A stretch of DNA of 64,000 nt from Alphaproteobacteria bacterium (GCA_018830285.1 JAHJSB010000023.1:85567-149566); one strand, 5' to 3'; positions 54,226 to 63,367 are shown, counted from the first letter of the stretch. The notes: generated by a model not told the origin, from the letters alone. Numbers and translations: made by a program.

Positions 54226-55490
54226 GAGCGATCCTGTCGCTCGCCTGGAAAAGCCTGATGAACCGCAAGGGCTCGGTCATCCTGACACTGGTGGCCGTGG
54301 CCCTGTCGGTCGCCCTGTTCCTTGGCGTCGAAAAGGCGCGGACGGGCGCGCGCGAGGGCTTCGGCAACACGATTTCGGGGACCGACCTGATCGTGGGAGC
54401 GCCGACCGGGACGGTGAACCTGCTGCTCTATTCGGTGTTCCGGATGGGCAATGCGACGGCGGAAGTGTCGTGGCCGACCTATCAGAAGATTGCGGCACGT
54501 CCGGACATTGCCTGGACCGTGCCAATCTCGCTCGGCGACAGCCATCGGGGCTTTCGCGTTCTGGGCACGACGGACGCCTATTTCGACCATTACAAATACG
54601 GCCGGGGGCAGTCACTGGCCCTGGCCAAGGGCGAGCGGTTCGGCGATGTGTTTGATGCCGTGATCGGGGCCGATGTGGCCCGCGAGCTTGGCTATGAGAT
54701 CGGCTCGCCGCTGGTGCTCAGCCACGGGCTGGGTACGGCCAACCTTGATGGCGGACATGAGAACCGGCCCTTCCGGGTCGTCGGCATACTGGCGCCGACC
54801 GGTACGCCGGTCGACCGCACGGTGCATGTCTCTCTCGAAGCGATCACCGCGATCCATGTCGGCTGGGAGACAGGCGCGAAGAACCCGCTATCGGACACGA
54901 TCGACGAGACAATGATCCGCAGCTTCGACCTGACGCCGAAAAGCGTGACCGCAATCCTTGTCGGGCTGACCCAGAAGGGCACGATCCTGACAACGCGCCG
55001 GGCGATTAATACCAACACGGGCGAGCCGCTGATGGCGATCATTCCCGGCGCGGCGCTGGCCGAGTTGTGGAGCGTGACGGCCTTTGCCGAGCGGGCGCTG
55101 ATGGCGGTGTCTGTATTTGTCATCGCGGTGGGGCTCGTGTCGATCCTGACCTCGATTCTGACGAGCCTGAACGAGCGGCGTCGCGAGATGTCGATCCTGC
55201 GCGCGGTGGGTGCGCGGCCGGGGCACATTTTCAGCCTGCTGGTGCTGGAGGCGGGTCTTGTCGGCTTCCTCGGTGCGCTGGTGGGCATTGCCCTCATTCA
55301 TGCGATTCTGCTGGTGGCGGGCCCGATGGTGGAGGCGCGCTATGGCGTGTCGCTGGCGGGTACCGGGCCGGGGCTGACCGATCTCTACACGCTGCTGGCT
55401 GTGACGCTGGCCGCGCTGGTGATCGGCATGCTGCCAGCCTGGGCGGCGTTCCGCCGGTCACTGGCCGATGGCCTGTCTGTGAAACTGTGA
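54222..55490 (+). CDS. FtsX/MacB-type ABC permease
   Basis: 422 residues. One N-terminal membrane segment (about residues 15-38), a large periplasmic domain (about 40-275), and three C-terminal membrane helices with the FtsX motif SILTSLNERRREMSILRAVGARPGHIFSL shown here only in part as NERRREMSILRAVGA. This is the permease layout of LolC/E and MacB. It overlaps the ATPase gene by four bases. Its mechanical role in zinc starvation is not known; lipoprotein handling or metallophore export are the options. Confidence 0.9.
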   Translation: MRAILSLAWKSLMNRKGSVILTLVAVALSVALFLGVEKARTGAREGFGNTISGTDLIVGAPTGTVNLLLYSVFRMGNATAEVSWPTYQKIAARPDIAWTVPISLGDSHRGFRVLGTTDAYFDHYKYGRGQSLALAKGERFGDVFDAVIGADVARELGYEIGSPLVLSHGLGTANLDGGHENRPFRVVGILAPTGTPVDRTVHVSLEAITAIHVGWETGAKNPLSDTIDETMIRSFDLTPKSVTAILVGLTQKGTILTTRRAINTNTGEPLMAIIPGAALAELWSVTAFAERALMAVSVFVIAVGLVSILTSILTSLNERRREMSILRAVGARPGHIFSLLVLEAGLVGFLGALVGIALIHAILLVAGPMVEARYGVSLAGTGPGLTDLYTLLAVTLAALVIGMLPAWAAFRRSLADGLSVKL

Positions 55491-55549
55491 TGATTTGTAC
55501 CGTTGAAACCGGCTGGTGGAACCAGCCTTCGGAGCCTATTTAGAGAACT

Positions 55550-56251
55550 ATGAAAAAACACCTGATCCTGACCTCCGCCATGCTGCTTGCGCTTATTGTT
55601 GCCTGTGGTGAGACCGCTGTGCCGGAAACGGCCTCCTCCCCAGCTGCTGCGACGGCCAATACCGGACCGAAAGTCGGCGACAAGATCGGCGAGGGCGATG
55701 CCGAGAAGGCCGCCCGGAAAGCCGAGAAAGATGCCGAAATCGTCGCCAAGGCGGCTGAGGCGGCACGGATCAAGGCGGAACTTGAAGCGCGCGGCATCCG
55801 CAGCGTCGGATGGGAAGACCTGATGCCGGAGGGCGAGGAAGAGCGCCTCGCCCAGATGTACCAGTCGCAAATGGCCACGCTCTATTCTGGCGCGGCGATT
55901 GCCGAGGGCTCGGCCGCCGATACGTCGGTGCAGATCGGCACGTTCAACACAGTCGACGCGCTGAACGGCGTGAAGGTGCGCATTCCCGGATATACGGTGC
56001 CGTTCGAATACGGATCGAAAGCCGAGATCACACAATTCCTTCTGGTGCCGTATTTCGGGGCCTGTATCCATTCGCCGCCTCCGCCGCCGAACCAGACGAT
56101 TTTCGTCAGGACCGATACGCCGATCAAGCTGAAGGACCTGGCGCAGGCCGTCTGGATCGAGGGCACGATGCTGACGCAGACGCAGAATTCCGATCTCGCG
56201 GACGCGGCCTATACGATCGAGATGACGAGCATCACGAAGTACGAGTATTGA
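55550..56251 (+). CDS. DUF3299 family lipoprotein
   Basis: 233 residues. The lipobox LIVAC (Cys about 19) is followed by a charged, lysine/alanine-rich helical linker (about residues 40-80, possibly coiled coil) and the DUF3299 domain with WEDLMPEG, FLLVPYFGACIHSPPPPPNQ and VWIEGTM. The proline run and ACIH are hallmarks of the family. It is the last gene of the DUF2796-ABC-FtsX-DUF3299 set. The biochemical function is unknown. Confidence 0.88.
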   Translation: MKKHLILTSAMLLALIVACGETAVPETASSPAAATANTGPKVGDKIGEGDAEKAARKAEKDAEIVAKAAEAARIKAELEARGIRSVGWEDLMPEGEEERLAQMYQSQMATLYSGAAIAEGSAADTSVQIGTFNTVDALNGVKVRIPGYTVPFEYGSKAEITQFLLVPYFGACIHSPPPPPNQTIFVRTDTPIKLKDLAQAVWIEGTMLTQTQNSDLADAAYTIEMTSITKYEY

Positions 56252-56260
56252 GAGAGAGCG

Positions 56261-56881
56261 ATGATACACTGGGACGCGGTCAAGGTTGTCGCCTGGGACT
56301 TTGATGGCGTTTTAAACCGCAACATTGAAGACGGCGTTTTTGCCTGGTCGCGCGATTTCGAGCGTGACCTTGGCCTGTCACTGGAGTCGTTCAGCAGTTT
56401 TCTGTTTCAGGGAAGGTTTCAGCGAGCGATGGTTGGTGAGGCCTGCCTCAAAGAACTCGTAACGGAGTGGGCAGAGGCCAACGATGCGGCAGGCCGTGAG
56501 GCAGAAATTCTGGACTATTGGTTCACGCGAGACGCCCTGCACGACCCAATTGTGTTGTCGATGGTTGACACATTGAGGCTGCGTGGCGTGTCGAATGTGA
56601 TGGCCACGAATAACGAGATTCATCGTACCGCCTTTATCGAGTCAGTCATGGGCTTTGCCGATCATATGGACCGGATATTCGCAGCAGGGCGAATGGGGGT
56701 CGCGAAACCCGACCCGGCCTATTTTCGTCATATTGAACAGGCGCTGGGGTATCAGGGGGCAGAGGTTCTGCTCATTGATGACTTGTCAGAGAACGTAACG
56801 GCGGCTCGCAGTCTTGGTTGGCAGACCTTCCATTTTACGGAAGGCGCCCATGATCTGCTGGCTGAGGCACTGAAAGTGTAA
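56261..56881 (+). CDS. HAD superfamily hydrolase, subfamily IA
   Basis: 206 residues; GAGAGA lies just before the ATG, 9 bases after the DUF3299 stop. HAD motif I is AWDFDGVLN (nucleophile and acid Asp), motif II MATNN, motif III the Lys in GVAKPDPAYF, and motif IV LLIDDLSEN. A helical cap domain lies at residues about 20-85. It is a cytosolic phosphatase of unknown substrate. Base composition appears less GC-rich than in neighbours, which may mean separate ancestry. It may be carried on the end of the zinc operon transcript. Confidence 0.88.
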   Translation: MIHWDAVKVVAWDFDGVLNRNIEDGVFAWSRDFERDLGLSLESFSSFLFQGRFQRAMVGEACLKELVTEWAEANDAAGREAEILDYWFTRDALHDPIVLSMVDTLRLRGVSNVMATNNEIHRTAFIESVMGFADHMDRIFAAGRMGVAKPDPAYFRHIEQALGYQGAEVLLIDDLSENVTAARSLGWQTFHFTEGAHDLLAEALKV

Positions 56882-56908
56882 AAAAGAAGGGCAGCCAATC
56901 GGCTGCCC
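56879..56908 (-). terminator. Rho-independent terminator of mscL
   Basis: On the minus strand GGGCAGCC-GATT-GGCTGCCC is a perfect 8-pair hairpin followed by TTCTTTTTT. It lies about 80 bases after the mscL stop and overlaps the end of the convergent HAD gene; it may also slow transcription from the other side. Confidence 0.85.
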
Positions 56909-56990
56909 CTCTCATACTCTACCTGGTACTCTACTGATCGTAGGCCTTAAGGAAAAAGTCCTAACGCTTTACGAACCTCGTTTGGGCGGC

Positions 56991-57401
56991 CTATTTGGCG
57001 CCCTTGGCAAGCAGGTTGCGGATTTCCTCGAGGAGGACTTCCTGGCGCGGCGGTTCTGCCGGTGCAGCCTCTTCCTTTTTCTTCATCGAGTTCATGCCCT
57101 TGATGATCAAGAACATCACGAAGGCGACGATGATGAATGAGATCAGCGCGGAAAGGAATGCGCCGATATCGACGATCGCAGCCGGCTGGACGACTTCACC
57201 GGCCGCATCGAGTACTGCTGGCGAGACCGTGTAGGTCAGTTCTGCCAGATCGATGCCGCCCATGATGGGCGCGAGGATCGGCAGGAACACGCCCTGGATG
57301 AACGCAGTGACGACGGTTGCGAACGCGCCGCCCATGACAAAGCCGACGGCCATGTCGATGAGATTGCCCTTCATGGCAAATTCTTTGAATTCCTTGAACA
57401 C
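56991..57401 (-). CDS. mscL: Large-conductance mechanosensitive channel
   Basis: 136 residues, normal length. N-terminal amphipathic helix FKEFKEFAMKGN, pore helix DMAVGFVMGGAFATVV, second helix ISFIIVAFVMFLII, and the C-terminal bundle ending LLEEIRNLLAKG. It forms a pentamer that opens under membrane tension to save cells from osmotic downshock. Its own terminator follows. Confidence 0.96.
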   Translation of the reverse strand: MFKEFKEFAMKGNLIDMAVGFVMGGAFATVVTAFIQGVFLPILAPIMGGIDLAELTYTVSPAVLDAAGEVVQPAAIVDIGAFLSALISFIIVAFVMFLIIKGMNSMKKKEEAAPAEPPRQEVLLEEIRNLLAKGAK

Positions 57402-57512
57402 TGTATACCCCTCCTAAGGTTGGTTATCCCAATCGCCAGTGGAAATACTGGCTAGTATTTGAAAAGGGGGTCAAGCCGGTTCAACAGTAGGGTGAGCCCC
57501 CCGGAGGTCGGC

Positions 57513-57812
57513 CTACCTGGCTTCGGGGTCTTCGCCGCCATTGACGCGGGCGCGCAATTCCTTGCCGGCCTTGAAGAAGGGAACGGCCTTTGCCGGAACC
57601 TTGACCGGTTCGCCTGTACGCGGATTGCGGCCCTTGCGGGCATCTCGCTTGCGGACGGAGAATGCACCGAAGCCGCGCAGTTCGACCCGGTCGCCGCGGG
57701 CGAGGGCTTCGCCGATCTCGTCGAGAATCACATTGACCACACGCTCAAGGTCCTCCTGGCGGAGGTGAGTGTATTCCGAAGCGAGTTTCGCGATGAGTTC
57801 AGACTTTAGCAT
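57513..57812 (-). CDS. ihfB: Integration host factor, beta subunit
   Basis: 99 residues from the ATG at 57812 ([11 protein letters not shown]); the frame extends further but that part is not conserved. DNA-bending protein of the HU/IHF family with [23 protein letters not shown], the arm that enters the minor groove. Its place right after rpsA is conserved in Proteobacteria. It pairs with IhfA, encoded elsewhere. Confidence 0.94.
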   Translation of the reverse strand: MLKSELIAKLASEYTHLRQEDLERVVNVILDEIGEALARGDRVELRGFGAFSVRKRDARKGRNPRTGEPVKVPAKAVPFFKAGKELRARVNGGEDPEAR

Positions 57813-57902
57813 GTGGTTGTTATTAAACGCATTTGCGGCGGGAGCGCTAGGCCCCCGCCGCAAACATTTCGTCGAATTTAGGAAGCGGTTGCCCGCTCTG
57901 GA

Positions 57903-59921
57903 TCAGGCCTCGTTCATGAACGCTTCGGCCTGGCCCTTCCAGTCGTCACGTTCCATCCGGCCCTGGAAGCTGAGCTCTTCTTCAAGCTCGTTGATCTGAG
58001 CCTCATTGAGAGCGGCAACCTGCCAGAAGTGGAAGATACCGGCTTCGTGAAGCTTTTTCTCGAATGCCGGACCGACACCCTTGATCTGCTTCAGGTCGTC
58101 GGCGTCGCCCTGTGGCGCGGCCAGACGGCCACGCTCGTCGAGCGATGCTGCGTCGCCTGCCGGAGCAGATGCCGCTTTCTTCGCCTTGGGCTCAGCCTTT
58201 GGCTCTGCCTTGGGTTCAGCCTTGCCAGCCGAAGAGGAGGCGAGAGCTGCACCGAGGATGTCGCCAAGCGAGGCACCGGCATCAGCCGAACCGTATTGTG
58301 CGACGGCATCTGCTTCTTCAGCAATCTCGAGCGCCTTGATCGACAGTGTCACACGGCGCGAGCCGCGATCGATTGTGAGGATCTTGGCGTCGACCTTGTC
58401 GCCGACAGCGAACCGCTCGGGGCGCTGGTCGGCCCGGTCGCGGCTGAGGTCGGAGCGGCGGATGAAGGATTTCATCGCCGGGGAGCCGAACTCGACTTCG
58501 ATTCCGCCCGAGGTGATCTCGGTGACGGTGCAGGTGACGATCGAGCCACGCTTCACGCCGGTACCACCGTCTGCAGGGGCAGAAATCGGATCGCCGCTGA
58601 GCTGCTTGATACCGAGCGAGATACGCTCCTTGTCGATGTCGACGTCGAGCACTTTGGCCTTGACCATGTCGCCCTTGTTGAAGCCTTCAATGGCCTGCTC
58701 GCCGGACTTGTCCCAAGCGATGTCATTGATGTGCACCATGCCGTCGAGGTCGGGGCCGAGGCCCACGAACAGGCCGAACTCGGTGATGCCGCGGACTTCG
58801 CCCTCGATTTCGGAACCGACCGGGTGGTCGGCGACGAATGCGTTCCATGGATTGTCCATTGTCTGCTTGAGGCCGAGCGAGATGCGGCGCTTGTCGCTGT
58901 CGACATCCAGAACTTCCACGTCAACTTCCTGTGTCGTGGACAGGATCTTGCCGGGATGCACGTTCTTCTTGGTCCAGCTCATTTCGGAGACGTGGATCAG
59001 GCCTTCGACACCATCTTCCAGTTCCACGAACGCGCCGTAGTCTGTGATGTTGGTGACCTGGCCCTTGAGGCGTGCGCCGACCGGATAACGCGAGTCGATG
59101 CCGTCCCATGGGTCGGAACCGAGTTGCTTCATGCCGAGCGAGATACGCTGGGTGTCGGGGTTGATCTTGACGATCTGCACTTCGACTTCCTGGCCGACTT
59201 CAACAACCTGCGACGGGTGGTTGATACGCTTCCAGCTCATGTCGGTGACGTGCAGCAGGCCATCGATGCCGCCGAGGTCCACGAACGCACCGTAATCGGT
59301 GATGTTCTTGACGATACCCTTGCGGACGTCGCCTTCTTTCATGTCCGAGACGATCTCGGCACGCTGTTCGGCGCGGCTCTCTTCAAGGATGGCGCGGCGC
59401 GAGACAACGATGTTGCCACGGGTGCGGTCGAGCTTGAGGATGGCGAACGGCTGGATCTCGCCCATGAGCGGACCAACGTCGCGTACCGGGCGGATGTCCA
59501 CCTGGCTGCCGGGAAGGAAGGCGTTGACGCCGCCGAGGTCGACGGTGAAGCCGCCTTTGACGCGTCCGGAAATAGCGCCTTTGACGGGCTCTTCCTTGGC
59601 AAAGCTGCGCTCGAGCTTGATCCAGCGCTCTTCGCGGCGGGCCTTGTCGCGCGAGAGGACGGCGTCGCCGAGGGCGTTCTCGATCCGGTCGAGATACACA
59701 TCGATGATGTCGCCTGGCTTGGGCTGGTCATCTTCGAGTGCGAATTCCTTGGTCGGGATACGGCCTTCTGTCTTGAGGCCGATATCGACGAGAACGTTTT
59801 CGTTCTCGATGCGAATGACGGTGGCCGGGATAACCTGGCCTTCCTGCATTGCGCCCGCGGCAGCGGACGATTCGAACATTGCCGCGAAATCGTCGGTTGA
59901 TGGGTTCATCTTTTCAGTCAT
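57903..59921 (-). CDS. rpsA: 30S ribosomal protein S1 with C-terminal helix-hairpin-helix extension
   Basis: 672 residues, about 100 more than typical S1. Six S1 RNA-binding domains fill residues about 28-525 (repeats such as GIVKNITDYGAFVDLGG, GQVTNITDYGAFVELED, GEVRGITEFGLFVGLG). A lysine/proline linker with repeated PKAE units follows (around 58180-58230), then a helix-hairpin-helix-like tail from DDLKQIKGVGPAFEKKLHEAG to ERDDWKGQAEAF (57906-58097). This tail type is known on alphaproteobacterial L21 and some NuoE proteins; on S1 it is unusual to me. GGAGA lies before the ATG. Confidence 0.95.
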   Translation of the reverse strand: MTEKMNPSTDDFAAMFESSAAAGAMQEGQVIPATVIRIENENVLVDIGLKTEGRIPTKEFALEDDQPKPGDIIDVYLDRIENALGDAVLSRDKARREERWIKLERSFAKEEPVKGAISGRVKGGFTVDLGGVNAFLPGSQVDIRPVRDVGPLMGEIQPFAILKLDRTRGNIVVSRRAILEESRAEQRAEIVSDMKEGDVRKGIVKNITDYGAFVDLGGIDGLLHVTDMSWKRINHPSQVVEVGQEVEVQIVKINPDTQRISLGMKQLGSDPWDGIDSRYPVGARLKGQVTNITDYGAFVELEDGVEGLIHVSEMSWTKKNVHPGKILSTTQEVDVEVLDVDSDKRRISLGLKQTMDNPWNAFVADHPVGSEIEGEVRGITEFGLFVGLGPDLDGMVHINDIAWDKSGEQAIEGFNKGDMVKAKVLDVDIDKERISLGIKQLSGDPISAPADGGTGVKRGSIVTCTVTEITSGGIEVEFGSPAMKSFIRRSDLSRDRADQRPERFAVGDKVDAKILTIDRGSRRVTLSIKALEIAEEADAVAQYGSADAGASLGDILGAALASSSAGKAEPKAEPKAEPKAKKAASAPAGDAASLDERGRLAAPQGDADDLKQIKGVGPAFEKKLHEAGIFHFWQVAALNEAQINELEEELSFQGRMERDDWKGQAEAFMNEA

Positions 59922-60056
59922 TGTGTCTCCGGGGACGGGGCGAACGGTTCAAGGCGGGCGTGCACCATTGCAGCCCGCGTCGGAACGACCCGTTAGTGTG
60001 GTCTGTCATCTTCAGAGCGGTACCATCTGTTTGGATTTGAGCCCTTTTGGGACCCT

Positions 60057-60695
60057 TCAGACGGTCTTTCCACGGGCGAGAACGGCCTCAACGGCTGAAA
60101 TCGCCTTCTCCACTGCGGCGTCTATAGTCAGATCAGTCGTATCTATCAAGACCGCATCTGTTGCTATCGTGGCCGGGGCATCCTTGCGCGACTGGTCGCG
60201 TTCATCCCGGATGCGCAGCTGTTTGACAACTTCTTCAAGTGAAATGTCCTGTCCGTAGCCGAGATATTCCTTCCAGCGCCGGTAGCCGCGCTGTTCGACA
60301 TTGGCGTCGACCCAGAGTTTCACATCGGCGTCCGGCGCGATCACCGTTCCGATATCGCGCCCGTCGAGCAGGGCGCCACGAGGCTGGATGGCAAAGGCGC
60401 GTTGCAGATCGAACAGGGCCTGGCGGACTTCCGGGACCACGGCGACCTTGCTCGCCGCCTTGCCGGCCTCGCCTGTGCGAAGGTCCGCTTCGTTGAAACT
60501 AGCGAGGTCGAGACTGGTGGCGATACGGGCCAGTCCGGGCGCATCGTCCAGCGCGATACCCTGCTTGATCGCGGCAACGGCCGTGGCGCGGTAGAGGCGC
60601 CCGGTGTCCATATGCGGCAGACCATAGCGCGCCGCGAGGCGTTGCGCGATTGTGCCTTTACCCGAGGCCGTGGTTCCGTCGATGGCGATGATCAT
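60057..60695 (-). CDS. cmk: Cytidylate kinase
   Basis: 212 residues. P-loop IDGTTASGKGTIA (one Thr in place of the usual GPAASGKGT), the CMP-binding region MDTGRLYRA, LDGRDIGTVIAPDADVKLWV, and RDxxRKDAP. It phosphorylates CMP and dCMP. It is between rpsA and an inserted OYE gene; aroA-cmk-rpsA is the usual order. Confidence 0.94.
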   Translation of the reverse strand: MIIAIDGTTASGKGTIAQRLAARYGLPHMDTGRLYRATAVAAIKQGIALDDAPGLARIATSLDLASFNEADLRTGEAGKAASKVAVVPEVRQALFDLQRAFAIQPRGALLDGRDIGTVIAPDADVKLWVDANVEQRGYRRWKEYLGYGQDISLEEVVKQLRIRDERDQSRKDAPATIATDAVLIDTTDLTIDAAVEKAISAVEAVLARGKTV

Positions 60696-60795
60696 GACCG
60701 CGGGAAGTGAGCGAAGGCCCCCGCATTGTCAAGCAGGTGCGACGCCGCGCGGGTCCGTTGGCTGGCGCAGGTGCAGCCGCAGGTGACGGACCGGG

Positions 60796-61878
60796 TCAAG
60801 CCTGCTCCTGAACGAAACCCTTCCACGTTTTCATATAATTGACGAAGGCATCACCAAGGCCTTCCTGGCGAAGATGCGCCTCTGGCACGGGCAGGGCGAT
60901 GGGTATGAAATTCGGATCGGCTTCGAGCTTTTTCGGGAAATCATGATGGAGGATTGCGCTGCGGCCGATGACGACGAAGTCCAGCCCTTCGTCCAGCGCT
61001 TTCTGGCAGGCGGCTCCTGTCGTCAGCTTGCCAGCTGCACCGAGGCGGCAGTCCCCGCGCGGAAGGTCGGTGAACCAGCCGAGCAGGCTGCGCGACTGGC
61101 GAGCTTCGTCCAACGGCAGTTTGAATGCGTCCCAAAGCGACATGTCGAGATAGTCGAGCTTGCCGGACGCCATCAGTTCTCCGGCGAGACGGCGGATCTC
61201 CATGAGGTCCATCCCGAACCGCTCTGGCGAGAGGCGCACACCGAGCGAGAAATCTTTGCCGCATTCGGCGCGTACTGCGTCGACCATCTCTTTCAGGAAT
61301 CTCACGCGATTCGCATAAGGCCCGCCATATTCGTCGTCACGCTGGTTCACTTCTGCGCTGAGGAACTGGCCGATCAGGTAGCCATGCGCTCCATGCAGCT
61401 CGACGCCATGGAAGCCTGCCGTCTCGGCGCGCTTCGCCGCCGCGACGAAGGCGTCGAACGAGCGCCTGACTTCGTCGCCGGACATTGCGCGCGCCCCGAA
61501 TTCCGTATTTTCAGACGGGCAATGTGGCGTTTCGCCGATCAGATCTTTCGGCGATCGCATGCCGGCATGGTGCAGCTGGACGACCGAATGGCTACCGGCC
61601 TTGTTGATGGCTTCAGCGAGGCGGGCAAGGCCGGGCAAGTGCATGTCATCGAAGATACCGAGTTGGCCGGGAAAACCCTGGCCGACCGCCTGGACATGGG
61701 CCGCGCAGGTCATGGTCAGGCCGAAGCCGCCTTCGGCCCGCATCGCGAGCCATCGGAACTCGTCGTCACTGAGCGTGCCGTCCGCGTGACTCTGCAAATT
61801 CGTGAGCGGCGCCAGCATGAAGCGGTTTTTCATGGCCGGGCCATGGGCGAGCGGGAGAGGAGAGTGAAGCGATTTCAT
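60796..61878 (-). CDS. NADH:flavin oxidoreductase, Old Yellow Enzyme family
   Basis: 360 residues. TIM-barrel flavoprotein with NRFMLAPLTN at the N-terminus, QLHHAGM, the catalytic region GVELHGAHGYLIGQFLS, NQRDDEYGG, the FMN-phosphate site FVVIGRSAI, and a C-terminal FVNYMKTWKGFV. It reduces activated C=C bonds with NAD(P)H. It lies 52 bases downstream of aroA and 100 bases upstream of cmk on the same strand, interrupting a normally tight block. Confidence 0.9.
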   Translation of the reverse strand: MKSLHSPLPLAHGPAMKNRFMLAPLTNLQSHADGTLSDDEFRWLAMRAEGGFGLTMTCAAHVQAVGQGFPGQLGIFDDMHLPGLARLAEAINKAGSHSVVQLHHAGMRSPKDLIGETPHCPSENTEFGARAMSGDEVRRSFDAFVAAAKRAETAGFHGVELHGAHGYLIGQFLSAEVNQRDDEYGGPYANRVRFLKEMVDAVRAECGKDFSLGVRLSPERFGMDLMEIRRLAGELMASGKLDYLDMSLWDAFKLPLDEARQSRSLLGWFTDLPRGDCRLGAAGKLTTGAACQKALDEGLDFVVIGRSAILHHDFPKKLEADPNFIPIALPVPEAHLRQEGLGDAFVNYMKTWKGFVQEQA

Positions 61879-61930
61879 CCCCCGACAATCGCGTCGCCAG
61901 TGTCGCCGTCAAGTTTGCCGCAAGGGAAGC

Positions 61931-63253
61931 TCAGCCCTCGGAAATATCCGCGCCCAGCGTGGCCATGTGCGCGAGGAAATCCGGATAGCTTGTCGCAATC
62001 ATGGACACGTCATCGACGCTGACCGGCTTTTGCGAGGCGGTGCCCATGATGAGGGCGCTCATGGCGATGCGGTGATCGTGGCGGGTTTCGACCAGGCCGC
62101 CGCCAGGGGGCGGGCCGCCGCAACCCTGGACCGCGAAACCGTCCTCGCGCTCTTCGGAATCGACGCCATTGGCACGCAGCATGTCGACCACGGCTTTCAC
62201 CCGGTCGGTTTCCTTGACACGCAATTCCTCGGCCCCGGTGACAATGGTCGTGCCGGTGGCGAAGGCTGCGAGTACGGCGAGGATCGGGAATTCGTCGATC
62301 ATGGCGGGCACCAGCCGTTCGGGCACAGACCGCCCGATCAGGGCGGCGCTGCCGGACTGGATATCGATCAGGCGTTCACCTGCGGCGTCGTCTGTATCTT
62401 CCGCGCCGAGGCGCGCGCCCATCAGTTCGGCCATGTCGAAGAAGCCCGACCGGGTCGGGTTCGACATCACGCCTTCGACCATGACATTTCCGCTCGGCGA
62501 GATCAGGCCGGCTGCGATCAGGAAGGCGGCGGAGGACGGATCACCCGGGATGGCAGCCTCAATGGCCGCCAGGCGCTGGCCACCGGCGAGCGAAATCGTG
62601 CGGGCCTGACCGGCGCCGCGCGTGACGCCGACCTCGACGCCGAAACCGCGCAGCATGCGTTCGGTATGGTCGCGCGTCGGCTTGGCCTCTTCCACAATGG
62701 TCGTACCCTGGGCGTTGAGGCCGGCCAGCAGGACGGCGGACTTGACCTGCGCGGAGGCTTGCGGCGGCGCATAGGTGATGGCCTTGAGGGCGCGCGTGCC
62801 GGTCAGGCGGAAGGGGAGGCGGCCGTCGGGCTTGGCCGTGTCGGTCAGGCCCATCAGGCGCAGGGGGGCAAGGATGCGGTTCATCGGCCGGGCGCTGAGG
62901 CTGGCGTCGCCACACAGTTCGGCACTGAGGTCATAGCCGGCCATCAGGCCCATCATCAGGCGTGACCCGGTGCCGGAATTGCCGAAGTCGAGCGGGGCAG
63001 CGGGTGACGTGAGGCCGCGAGCCCCGGTGCCGGTGACCTGCCACTGTCCGGGCCCGGTCTGCGTGACCGTGGCACCAAGGGCGGCCATGGCGGCGCCGGT
63101 ACGCAGGACATCGTCGCCTTCGAGCAGGCCGGAGAAATGGCTGGTGCCGCTGGCGATCCCGCCCATGATGAGGGCGCGGTGGCTGCAGGATTTGTCTCCC
63201 GGAGCGCGGATTATGCCTTGCAGGCGGCTGACGGGGCGACTGGTCCAGACCAT
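61931..63253 (-). CDS. aroA: 3-phosphoshikimate 1-carboxyvinyltransferase (EPSP synthase)
   Basis: 440 residues. It joins phosphoenolpyruvate to shikimate 3-phosphate on the way to aromatic amino acids. Motifs: PGDKSCSHRALIMGGIA at the N-terminus, LDFGNSGTGSRLMMG in the PEP site, KPTRDHTERML and DEFPILAVLAAFA. The LDFGN and RDHTE patterns are those of class II enzymes, but the usual GNAATG is GNSGTG here. It is divergent from the TIGR02300 gene (114-base gap). Confidence 0.95.
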   Translation of the reverse strand: MVWTSRPVSRLQGIIRAPGDKSCSHRALIMGGIASGTSHFSGLLEGDDVLRTGAAMAALGATVTQTGPGQWQVTGTGARGLTSPAAPLDFGNSGTGSRLMMGLMAGYDLSAELCGDASLSARPMNRILAPLRLMGLTDTAKPDGRLPFRLTGTRALKAITYAPPQASAQVKSAVLLAGLNAQGTTIVEEAKPTRDHTERMLRGFGVEVGVTRGAGQARTISLAGGQRLAAIEAAIPGDPSSAAFLIAAGLISPSGNVMVEGVMSNPTRSGFFDMAELMGARLGAEDTDDAAGERLIDIQSGSAALIGRSVPERLVPAMIDEFPILAVLAAFATGTTIVTGAEELRVKETDRVKAVVDMLRANGVDSEEREDGFAVQGCGGPPPGGGLVETRHDHRIAMSALIMGTASQKPVSVDDVSMIATSYPDFLAHMATLGADISEG

Positions 63254-63367
63254 GGGAAGATTCCGATTGCGCTGTTCTTACATGAATTCGGGCTTTGACA
63301 GCGCGCGACGTTCATGGCAAGCGCCCGCCCAGACCAAAATCATTGAAACTCCGGAGGGAGCCGCCCC

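Noticed and set aside
58029..59900. Open frame of 623 codons on the plus strand
   Set aside because: Antisense to rpsA, which has clear S1 repeats; no independent support.
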